Assembly: GCA_018830105.1 (NCBI GenBank)
Contig: JAHJTC010000004.1
Location: 558,001 to 622,000 of the forward strand
Reading direction: 5' to 3'
From: Bacteroidota bacterium
Lineage (GTDB): Bacteria > Bacteroidota > Bacteroidia > Bacteroidales > F082
DNA length: 64,000 nucleotides
Shown here: in pieces, positions 25,285 through 32,677 of the stretch
How positions within the stretch are numbered: position 1 is the first letter of the stretch
How the letters are laid out: each line of letters opens with the position of its first letter
The notes under the pieces: generated by a model
The model's database searches: none
The model's input: the letters and a program-made list of their open reading frames with translations, nothing else
What the model was told of the DNA's origin: nothing
Position numbers and translations under genes: made by a program

Positions 25285-26430
25285 CTAACTATTGTCTGAT
25301 TGCTTAATATCCATCCGCAAAACATCTTTCTCCAAAATTTCCCTGAACCGCTCGGGCTCTTCAAACAAAGGGCCATGAGCCGAATTTTCGAAGGTGTAAA
25401 ACCCTTTCAGAGGTGCATCAAGTTGATTGTAATACTCCCTTGACAAATCAACATTGACAGTTAAATCATGCTTCCCGCTTATAAAATAGATGGGAACATC
25501 GATTTTAGGAAAAGCTGTAATAAAATCTGTGGTCAGGGTTTCGTTTTTCAGATTTGTCTTAGGAAGGAATATTATCTTCGACTTCCAGATCTTAAATTTT
25601 TCCCCCAACGTATAGGCCCTGCAAGTCCATACAGGCAGAAAAATATCCTTGAAAACCGATTTCATGCTTCGCATCGTTCCAATCCCCAGTTCGTGCATCA
25701 GGTAGTCGCGGGTTGCTGAGTTGTAAAAAGAGATCAAATCGGTTTCTGTTGCCAATTGATTAAACTTCTCCAATTTCTTTACTGAGCTTTGGTCATTCAG
25801 TGCAGTGAGTTGCCTGAGCATAAAGTCGTAGGCAATTCTTTCCGATTCACGCTGCCGGGTCAACTGCCCCATGGCGATATAGGCATGAAAAAGCTCTGGC
25901 GCTTTTGATACCGCAGGCAAAGCAATTGTAGTTCCTCCCGACCAGGCAAGGATGAAGATCTTCTCTTTAGCAAAACGCTCTCGCAAATAGTTAGTCACCT
26001 CAAGGGCATCAGAGGTAAGTTGCTCAAGGGTCATACTTTCGAGGGTTACCTCAGAAGTATAGGAAAGTCCTCCACCCCTTTGCTCCCAATAGCATACGGT
26101 AAAATAATCTTCAAGTCCCGGCTTGAATTTTTCGATCAGGAAGTAATTTGGAAAGCCCGGGCCGCCATGTAAAAATAGTAAAACAGGGTTTTCAATATTT
26201 TTACTTCGGATAAACATTCCTTGTTTCACTCCGCCTATGCGGACGAATATTTTCTCGGAAATGGCTCCTTCAATGATGTTTCCCTGCTCATCCCTAAAAG
26301 ATTCTGGTTTGCCCGGACTAATCAAAACCAAATAGACCACAAGTGACATCAATAGCCCGAAAATGATCAGTATTGCAAAAATCATGGTTTTGCCTCCCCT
26401 GCTTTTAGTTAATATTTTTGTTATTTTCAT
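25285..26430 (-). CDS. Membrane-anchored alpha/beta hydrolase (proline iminopeptidase-like)
   Basis: 381 residues. One N-terminal membrane helix (about 15-37) is followed by an alpha/beta hydrolase fold. The oxyanion loop is LLFLHGGPGFPNYF, the nucleophile elbow is LAWSGGT (Ser), the acid is in SGKHDLTVN and the His in FENSAHGPLFEEP. HGGPG and the VCYWEQRGGG segment are typical of the proline iminopeptidase S33 group, but related proteins hydrolyse many esters and amides, so the substrate is open. It begins a row of minus-strand genes for membrane proteins upstream (26467-29269); spacing to the next gene is 36 bp. Confidence 0.85.
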   Translation of the reverse strand: MKITKILTKSRGGKTMIFAILIIFGLLMSLVVYLVLISPGKPESFRDEQGNIIEGAISEKIFVRIGGVKQGMFIRSKNIENPVLLFLHGGPGFPNYFLIEKFKPGLEDYFTVCYWEQRGGGLSYTSEVTLESMTLEQLTSDALEVTNYLRERFAKEKIFILAWSGGTTIALPAVSKAPELFHAYIAMGQLTRQRESERIAYDFMLRQLTALNDQSSVKKLEKFNQLATETDLISFYNSATRDYLMHELGIGTMRSMKSVFKDIFLPVWTCRAYTLGEKFKIWKSKIIFLPKTNLKNETLTTDFITAFPKIDVPIYFISGKHDLTVNVDLSREYYNQLDAPLKGFYTFENSAHGPLFEEPERFREILEKDVLRMDIKQSDNS

Positions 26431-26466
26431 TTTATAGTTTGTCCTAACGACAACATATGTATTACT

Positions 26467-26886
26467 CTAACTTGTTGTTAATCCGGGTAAAAATATTTCC
26501 TTTACTTTTAGCCCTCCTCTTAGTGCAAATGCAATATAAAGTGCTAATAGCGTCCCATCTATTATTCCGGTAAACCAGAATGTAGATGGAAAATCTTTCA
26601 CAAAAAGCATAAAATAATAAAGGATTACTACATAGAAAAGCCTTCCAAAAACCAGACAACCTACGTTAATTGCATATCGCCTGATGTTGAAGGATGAAAT
26701 TATTTGCAGGTAGGCAAAGCATAAAAAGAAAGAACCCAAAAAAATTGCGTAAAAAGGATCCATTGAGGGATTATCAATTGCACGGCCCGTGCCAATTACA
26801 ATTAGGTAAAGGAAACCTGCGATGGTGTCCCATATACCACCAATAGCAAAGCTTATGGCCAGGGGTTTTAGTGATTTAGGTTTCAT
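26467..26886 (-). CDS. Four-helix membrane protein of unknown function
   Basis: 139 residues with four hydrophobic segments (about 12-34, 45-67, 76-100, 105-125). KPLAISFAIGGIWDTIAGFL near the start and AFALRGGLK near the end are typical of small integral membrane proteins, but I do not recognise the family. No catalytic motif is evident. It lies between the CPBP protease gene and the hydrolase gene on the same strand, possibly as part of one transcription unit, although the 171-bp gap upstream leaves room for a promoter. Confidence 0.65.
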   Translation of the reverse strand: MKPKSLKPLAISFAIGGIWDTIAGFLYLIVIGTGRAIDNPSMDPFYAIFLGSFFLCFAYLQIISSFNIRRYAINVGCLVFGRLFYVVILYYFMLFVKDFPSTFWFTGIIDGTLLALYIAFALRGGLKVKEIFLPGLTTS

Positions 26887-27057
26887 AAGTTCTTTTAATA
26901 ATTAATTGCATAATCATTGTATTTACAATCACCTCTTGTTGTTTAACTTTTTCATAAGCTGCCAGATAATTATCTTTACTAAAAACATCCGCAAGAATCA
27001 ATTTTACCAGCCTCATATCTAGGTAGTTAATACTTATAAATAGAGTATAGTAATGAA

Positions 27058-28005
27058 TTAATTTATGTTCCATGTATTTACAAATTCGGCAAGGCCTGGT
27101 AGTAAATCAACAAAAGCATGAATGGTAATTACTAACCACAAATTCTTAGTCCTGCTCCATATAGTTGCCAAAAAGAAACCAGCCACAGATAATACTAGAA
27201 TACTATATCCAACAGATGCGAAAAGGCTTGGGTTCACGCCAAGGTTATCAAGTGCACCACTGCCCCTAAGATACAAACCGGGGGCATGTGCCAGTCCAAA
27301 AAAAAGGCCGCTTAAAAATATTCCACCAAGATCTGATCTGGTTAAAACTGCAAGTCTTGATTGAATTAATCCCCTGAAAAAAAACTCTTCTACTAGTCCA
27401 ACTTCAACAATTAGCCAGATGTATAATAGTGGCAAGCCGATATAAAGCTGCCTATTTGATATTAATCCATTACGAATAGGGCTGGCTCCATTTCCAAGAA
27501 AAAATTGAAAAGCAAATAGAACTGCAAACATTGAAAGCAAAATGATGATGTTCTTTCGGGTAAAAAATTCTTTTAGCTTAACATCCAAGCCAAAATCGCG
27601 CAAATTGAATTTATATAGCAATTTATACACTACGAAAGGGATGAATACAAAGAAGATTAATTTGTAGGATAAACTAATTAATTCCTCTGACCTTGAAGTT
27701 TTTACAACAAATTGGAACAGGAAGGTTTTTATCGAGTCGAAGCCAAAAGAAAGCATCAATGTTATATAAACCAGAAAACCCACTATTATAGACAATTCAT
27801 TAGCCTGAATGGGTTTACTTTTAATTAATGGTTTGGATGATTTTGTTGCTAAATGTGCGATGAACGTAAAAAATACACCAATTATCAGAAGTACGGCAAT
27901 AGATTGGCTTACAGGAAAGTCCTCGATTAAAGCCATTAATACTAAAGTTAAAATATATAAAGCCGAATAACCAATAAAATATTTGTTCCTAAGTAGTTCT
28001 TTCAT
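27058..28005 (-). CDS. CPBP-family intramembrane metalloprotease
   Basis: 315 residues with about eight membrane helices. The CPBP (Abi/CAAX protease) motifs are present: motif 1 EEFFFRGLIQSRL with Glu-Glu and Arg, motif 2 FGLAHAPGLY, and motif 3 ITIHAFVDLLPG. These are the intramembrane catalytic and metal-coordinating residues of the Rce1/CPBP superfamily. Bacterial members include processing proteases for bacteriocins and immunity proteins; no peptide substrate gene is visible nearby. It begins 16 bp downstream of the membrane/lipoprotein fusion gene, so cotranscription is likely. Confidence 0.88.
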   Translation of the reverse strand: MKELLRNKYFIGYSALYILTLVLMALIEDFPVSQSIAVLLIIGVFFTFIAHLATKSSKPLIKSKPIQANELSIIVGFLVYITLMLSFGFDSIKTFLFQFVVKTSRSEELISLSYKLIFFVFIPFVVYKLLYKFNLRDFGLDVKLKEFFTRKNIIILLSMFAVLFAFQFFLGNGASPIRNGLISNRQLYIGLPLLYIWLIVEVGLVEEFFFRGLIQSRLAVLTRSDLGGIFLSGLFFGLAHAPGLYLRGSGALDNLGVNPSLFASVGYSILVLSVAGFFLATIWSRTKNLWLVITIHAFVDLLPGLAEFVNTWNIN

Positions 28006-28021
28006 AAGTTTTAATTTACTG

Positions 28022-29269
28022 TTAATAACCAGCTTCCTTGCTTGTATTTATACTTAAATGCAGAGAAATCGAGCCTTCCCCTTCCAAACTCTTATATTTC
28101 AACTTCCAATTTCCAGAAATAGCTGAGAAAGACTCATTCACTTGTAAGCTGCCAGGAAAATTGTAATAGCTTGAAAAGACAGTTTCTCCTGTTGGATCAA
28201 TCAGTTCTATTAAAACTTTTCCCTCCGCCATCGAATATTCACCTGTTAGTTTAATTGTATCAGCACAGCAGCCTATATGCATTATCGTTAAGCCCTGTGA
28301 ATTTTTGCCAAAATCGGTATCAAAACCAAATCGTCTTATCGGTTCTTTTTGGCACGAACTGACGAGAAACGCCAGTAATAAAACAGCTGGAAGATTTATA
28401 CTTTTCTTATAGCTATAAACCAGGCTTACAATGGCTCCAAAGAGCAGCATTGAAGTGGTGGTCTCAATAAAGTGTGAAATTCTAACCATCTCGGGAAGTA
28501 AAGGATTAGGTAAAACAATCTGAAATCCAAATCCTCCAAATATTAGCGCCATAATAAGTGCCTTTTTGCTTCTTGAGCATTTTAAAATTTTATGGAACAT
28601 ATATCCAGCAAAACCAAATAGAATCCCTCTGAAAATATGAACAAATACAAAGGCTGGGTTACTAATATTCTGCCACATAGCCTCAAAAAAGTCAAGCTTT
28701 TCAATAACTCCGGTGTAAAATACCCTTGTGGCTTCAAATTGCCAGGCAATAAAATATCCGAAAAGGTTGTAAACAATAAAATATATTAGGCCTATAACAA
28801 AGATTTTAGCAGCTAGCTGTGGATAATTTATCAGCTGTTTTGGAACATGATCATTCGAGCTTATCTTCTTGGAAAGCAAAGACAAAAAGCCCGTAAACAA
28901 GCTGAAAGTTATCAGGAACCTTAAAAATATTCTAATAAACTCATTGATATCAACCGCTTTGAAAGCCTCACCCCAAAAAAGCGATTCCAACAGCCCCATA
29001 AGGGGATACATGATGAAGTGTGCGAGCAGCAGTTGGATAAAGAGTATACTTCTTTTTTGCTCAGTATTTCTAAGGAGCAAAAAATAGGTAACGGACATGT
29101 ACAATGAGTAGAGCATCAACAAAGGAAAGAACGATTGCATTTCTTGAGGATTGATACGTTCAAGCAGATCATCCGAAACGGGTATAATCAGCGTTGGGAT
29201 CATAAAGAAAATCACGAATACGATGGCTATTGCCACTATTATCAGGATAGATTTAAGTTTATTTTTCAT
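28022..29269 (-). CDS. Polytopic membrane protein with lipoprotein-like C-terminal domain
   Basis: 415 residues, with no family recognised. Residues 1-300 form about eight to nine membrane helices. The last one, VLLLAFLVSSCQKEP at about 298-312, has exactly the form of a lipoprotein signal peptide with lipobox (VSSC). It is followed by a soluble domain of about 100 residues (GFDTDFGKNSQ, IHIGCCADTIKL-like region, LQVNESFSAISGNWKLKYKS, SISLHLS). The junction looks like two ancestral genes, a membrane protein and a short lipoprotein, joined in frame. The C-terminal half would face the periplasm. It is linked to the CPBP protease gene downstream (16 bp) and follows the LRR gene (10 bp). Confidence 0.7.
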   Translation of the reverse strand: MKNKLKSILIIVAIAIVFVIFFMIPTLIIPVSDDLLERINPQEMQSFFPLLMLYSLYMSVTYFLLLRNTEQKRSILFIQLLLAHFIMYPLMGLLESLFWGEAFKAVDINEFIRIFLRFLITFSLFTGFLSLLSKKISSNDHVPKQLINYPQLAAKIFVIGLIYFIVYNLFGYFIAWQFEATRVFYTGVIEKLDFFEAMWQNISNPAFVFVHIFRGILFGFAGYMFHKILKCSRSKKALIMALIFGGFGFQIVLPNPLLPEMVRISHFIETTTSMLLFGAIVSLVYSYKKSINLPAVLLLAFLVSSCQKEPIRRFGFDTDFGKNSQGLTIMHIGCCADTIKLTGEYSMAEGKVLIELIDPTGETVFSSYYNFPGSLQVNESFSAISGNWKLKYKSLEGEGSISLHLSINTSKEAGY

Positions 29270-29279
29270 TTCTTTATTG

Positions 29280-30200
29280 CTAATTACTGGGGTTATTATT
29301 CAAATCTAATTCAACCGTTACTTGAAGTCCTCTTAGTTGTTCAACCTGCTTTTTGTCCACCCTGGTTCCACTAAGATTCACGTATTCAAGCCAGGGCAAG
29401 TTTATAATGGGCAAAATATCATCGATATTGTTATTTGATAAGTTTATTACCTTGAGGTTTTCCAGGTTGCTTAGCACATCAATATCCGTGATTGTATTGT
29501 CTGACAGATCAAGCTCTTCCAACAAGGAGAGCCCAAAAAGCGGAGTAAGGTCATAAATGTGATTGTTGGATAGATCCAGTGTTTTAACATGCTTGCAGTA
29601 TTCAATCCCGTCCAGATCGTTAATATCAGAGCAAGCCAGCTCAAACTCATCGATATCCTCAAGATAATAAGATGGATACTCCATTTTGGTATTGCCAAAC
29701 ATTCTAAGCTTAACAGCGTCGTAAAAGTTGTAGAATTGAACCGTAGCCTTTTCCTTGAATTTTCTTTCTTTGAAAGTTTCAGAAGTGGCTTTGTCATCAA
29801 TAATTGTGAAACCCTCGGTGCTAAAATCCCATTCGTAAATGGGAGCATAATCAATTTCCTCGCAGTTTACAAATGATGCTGCAACCTCATCGATACGCGA
29901 AAGCAAAAGAATATGCGAATACTCCAGCAAGCCATCGTAACTCCCTTTGGACGCCAGCTCGTTGATCTCGTTGATATGACAACTGGCCCTATCAGGATGG
30001 TAAAGCATCATGAACCTGGAGAAGCCCTTACCATCTTCGTCTATCTCAATTCTTACGGATTCGCTAACAATAGCAGCAATTTTACGAAGAATTGAGTATT
30101 GCTTATTCTTGTAGAATGTTAATAAAGTGGTAGCGATTACGTTTAGACTAACTGGCGAATAAGCCTCAATCAGCCTGTTGTGAAGTTCTACTATTGTCAT
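29280..30200 (-). CDS. Cytoplasmic SDS22-like leucine-rich-repeat protein
   Basis: 306 residues, ATG at 30200, no signal peptide. The N-terminal 180 residues are helical with no recognised domain (VELHNRLIEAYSPVSLNVIA, KIAAIVSESVRIEIDEDGKG). The C-terminal part carries about five SDS22-type leucine-rich repeats of 21-22 residues: HVKTLDLSNNHIYDLTPLFG, LLEELDLSDNTITDIDVLSN, LKVINLSNNNIDDILPIINL and LEYVNLSGTRVD. These repeats are protein-binding scaffolds. Its stop is 10 bp before the start of the membrane-fusion gene, so the genes may be cotranscribed. Function is unknown. Confidence 0.75.
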   Translation of the reverse strand: MTIVELHNRLIEAYSPVSLNVIATTLLTFYKNKQYSILRKIAAIVSESVRIEIDEDGKGFSRFMMLYHPDRASCHINEINELASKGSYDGLLEYSHILLLSRIDEVAASFVNCEEIDYAPIYEWDFSTEGFTIIDDKATSETFKERKFKEKATVQFYNFYDAVKLRMFGNTKMEYPSYYLEDIDEFELACSDINDLDGIEYCKHVKTLDLSNNHIYDLTPLFGLSLLEELDLSDNTITDIDVLSNLENLKVINLSNNNIDDILPIINLPWLEYVNLSGTRVDKKQVEQLRGLQVTVELDLNNNPSN

Positions 30201-30302
30201 TACTCGGGATTATTGTTTTTGGAACCCAACTTTTTAAAATCTTCAGTATTTGTTCTGTCGTGAACAAGCCTTAAACAAGTCTACGACAGCATAAAATGGT
30301 TT

Positions 30303-30890
30303 TTAGAATCTCTTAAGAAAACCAATCCTTAGCGACAAGTAGTTGTGGTTTAGCTTAGTTGTAACACCTTCCATTTCAACATCTCTTGATAGAGAGTTGA
30401 ATTTTATACCAGGCGTAATGCTCCAGTTCTTGCCCAAAGCATAATCGATTCCGGCAGCAAGCTGAAAACCCAAACCATGACCGGTATCGCCAATAATATT
30501 ACCTGCGGCATTTTCTATCTCGATATGATTATAAAGACCACCGGCTCTTAAGAAATACGAAAGCGGCATAGTTCCAATGGGATGTTTGAATTGAAGGCCA
30601 AAGACATAGCCGGTCTCCTCGAAGCACACATCAGCACCTGCAAATGAGTTGTCGGCACCAAAACGATTCCATCCCCAGCCCGCATAAGCATCGGTATGTG
30701 TTGCCAAACGATAAAGGAAGATGCCCTCAAATCCAAAGCCTGTATTAAGCTGGGTATTGCCAGGTTTACTTGTGGCCATTGATGCTCCTGTACTCAATTC
30801 TAGGCCAAAACGTTTTTCGTGTAATTGCGCAAAGCTGGTTACTGACATTAAGGTAATCAGCAATAGTGTTAATAATACTTTTGTTCTCAT
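30303..30890 (-). CDS. Small outer-membrane beta-barrel protein
   Basis: 195 residues with a signal peptide (KVLLTLLLITLMSVTSFAQ). Alternating strands and aromatic ends characterise an eight-stranded barrel: RFGLELSTGASMATSKPG, YAGWGWNRFGADNSF, PLSYFLRAGGLYNHIEIE, GLGFQLAAGIDYALGKNWSI, NYLSLRIGFLKRF. The terminal Phe is typical of outer-membrane insertion. It resembles the OmpW/OmpA-like barrel families of Bacteroidota; ligand unknown. It has a possible -7 box upstream and is likely monocistronic. Confidence 0.78.
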   Translation of the reverse strand: MRTKVLLTLLLITLMSVTSFAQLHEKRFGLELSTGASMATSKPGNTQLNTGFGFEGIFLYRLATHTDAYAGWGWNRFGADNSFAGADVCFEETGYVFGLQFKHPIGTMPLSYFLRAGGLYNHIEIENAAGNIIGDTGHGLGFQLAAGIDYALGKNWSITPGIKFNSLSRDVEMEGVTTKLNHNYLSLRIGFLKRF

Positions 30891-30928
30891 GATTAAAAAT
30901 TTAATGGTTAAGTAAATTAATTTCGGAA

Positions 30929-30936
30929 CAAAAGTA
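30929..30936 (-). promoter_or_regulatory. -7 box of the small barrel gene
   Basis: CAAAAGTA reads TACTTTTG on the minus strand, a TAnnTTTG match 39 bp before the start codon. No convincing -33 element is seen. Confidence 0.5.
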
Positions 30937-31147
30937 GTTGTCGGGAATCCGAATAGAAAAAATAGGTTATCGAAGGTGTACTTTTTCTATTTGAAGCTGT
31001 ATATCTTTGAGCTGAACGTGTTTGCCTGGGATAACTTCAAGAAGTAATCATTCAGTGAATAGCAGTTTTTACTCGTTATCGCAGGCATTTATCTTAATAT
31101 CGCAAACTTTATGAAATTTGATTCCAAAAGTCAAATTTCCAGGGGAT

Positions 31148-32401
31148 TTAAAATGTCAGATTTTTCCCTTCCTGATTCATGACAGCCTGGATCTCCTTTA
31201 GCTGTTGTCGTTCTGCAGCAGTCAGTTCAAAAGGATTATCTCCTAAAATTAAAAGATTCAACTGTTTCATCTGGAGTAAATGCCATGGAAAATAACCAAT
31301 CAGGTTAGCCTGTAAATCAAGATCTGTAAGGTTTACCAAGCCGCTTAAATCGGGTATGTTTGAAAGGACGTTAAACCCCAAATCGAGCCGTTCCAGCTGT
31401 GTCATTTTCGCTATCCAATCCGGAAATACAGGCAGCCTGTTATGATGAACATAAAAATACCGAAGTGATTTGAGTCGCTGAATTTCGTCCGGCAGCGCTT
31501 CCAATTGGTTATAAGCCAGAAAAAGTTGCTTCAGTTGACTCAAATTCACAATTTCTTTAGGGATGATTTTTAGTTTATTGTGGTAGAAATCCAGTTCCTG
31601 CAACTTGGTTAGCTGAAGAATTTCTTCAGGAAAAGTGTCAAAATGGTTTTTGTAAAAAATTACACTCCTGAGGTTATTTAAATCTGAAAAAGCAGGAGGT
31701 AAATCGCTGAGCTGATTATCACCCAGATTTAATCGTTCAACACCATGCATAACATCTATGTTGTTAGGAAGTTGACTGATGTTGTTGCCTCCTACAAGTA
31801 CGCGCTCGATATGGGCTAATCGTCGGGCAGTTCTTCTATTAAAATTAAGCTGGTTGTGATTGAGGTTGATCTCCTGGAGACTATCCAAACGCTTGATAAA
31901 ACGCGGGATATGTTTAATCTTATTATTTGAAAGGTCAAGCACTTTCAGCTGTTTTTGTTTTCTGATTGAAGATGGAATTCGTTTCAATTCATTCCGGTGC
32001 AGCGAAATAATGTCCAAACTATCAAACTTGCGTAGTCTTACTTTTTCAAGTTTGTTACTTTCCAGGTTTATATGTTTCAGGTTTTGTTTGAAGTTTCGTC
32101 CTAGTTTTATGGTCGAAAATGCATTATTCGAAAAATCGATCTTTTCAATGGCTTTGAATGCAGTTAGATCTGGAATTTTGTCCAAGGCAGCTGAACGAGC
32201 ATTCAAAACAGTTAAACTATCAGGCTTGATTGTGTCGAGCATTTGAAAAAGCATGCGCTGATTTTCGAGCGCCATAAGGTGCCATTTTTTTTGCCAGGCT
32301 AAGAATGTAGAATCCTTCTTAAACTGCTCATGTTCTGATAAGTTTTGCGTGAAAGCTGTACACGAAAATAATAGAATAATCAACACGATAAGATTTCGCA
32401 T
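31148..32401 (-). CDS. Secreted leucine-rich-repeat protein
   Basis: 417 residues. A signal peptide (NLIVLIILLFSCTAFTQ) could be cleaved after FTQ, or the internal Cys in LLFSC could act as a lipobox. About 14 leucine-rich repeats of 22-23 residues fill residues 70-400 (LKVLDLSNNKIKHIPRFIKR, LQELDFYHNKLKIIPKEIVN, LERLDLGFNVLSNIPDLSG). They are the same class as plant/bacterial LRR proteins with the LxxLxLxxNxLxxIP pattern. No transmembrane helix or sorting tail follows, so the protein is periplasmic or surface attached. It has no similarity to the cytoplasmic LRR gene at 29280 beyond the repeat itself. Confidence 0.82.
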   Translation of the reverse strand: MRNLIVLIILLFSCTAFTQNLSEHEQFKKDSTFLAWQKKWHLMALENQRMLFQMLDTIKPDSLTVLNARSAALDKIPDLTAFKAIEKIDFSNNAFSTIKLGRNFKQNLKHINLESNKLEKVRLRKFDSLDIISLHRNELKRIPSSIRKQKQLKVLDLSNNKIKHIPRFIKRLDSLQEINLNHNQLNFNRRTARRLAHIERVLVGGNNISQLPNNIDVMHGVERLNLGDNQLSDLPPAFSDLNNLRSVIFYKNHFDTFPEEILQLTKLQELDFYHNKLKIIPKEIVNLSQLKQLFLAYNQLEALPDEIQRLKSLRYFYVHHNRLPVFPDWIAKMTQLERLDLGFNVLSNIPDLSGLVNLTDLDLQANLIGYFPWHLLQMKQLNLLILGDNPFELTAAERQQLKEIQAVMNQEGKNLTF

Positions 32402-32483
32402 GGCTGAGACTTTTTTTACAAACTAAATCTTTAGTTGTTTTAGTATGAATTATTCAAAATATTTTTGAATTTTCTTACTAAAT

Positions 32484-32657
32484 TTATTCTCCCCTTCGTA
32501 ATTTTAATTTTATGTTGTTGTTAGTATGTGAACCAGTCAAGGTACCTATATAAATACCTTCAAGAATAGGCTCGTTAGCTTTTTTTTCGTTACAACATGC
32601 TGTATACAATAACAATACAATTGCACCTAATCCTGAAATTTTTATTAAATATTTCAT
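32484..32657 (-). CDS. 57-residue lipoprotein after the copper ATPase gene
   Basis: ATG at 32657 and TAA at 32484-32486 define 57 residues. The signal sequence MKYLIKISGLGAIVLLLYTA ends in a lipobox with two cysteines (YTACC), followed by NEKKANEPILEGIYIGTL and a basic ending (KLKLRRGE). It starts 20 bp after the stop of the Cu-ATPase gene on the same strand, so it is probably the last gene of that operon. The signal peptide, lipobox and position support a real gene. No function is recognised; a role in metal handling at the envelope is inferred from position only. It could also be the truncated front of a longer lipoprotein. Confidence 0.65.
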   Translation of the reverse strand: MKYLIKISGLGAIVLLLYTACCNEKKANEPILEGIYIGTLTGSHTNNNIKLKLRRGE

Positions 32658-32677
32658 AAACTTTGATTTTAATCAAA

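Noticed and set aside
26876-27073. 65-residue open frame overlapping the CPBP gene and the four-helix membrane protein gene
   Set aside because: It overlaps both neighbours, has no signal or domain, and lies in an AT-rich gap where open frames occur by chance. I would revisit it only if a homolog is found.
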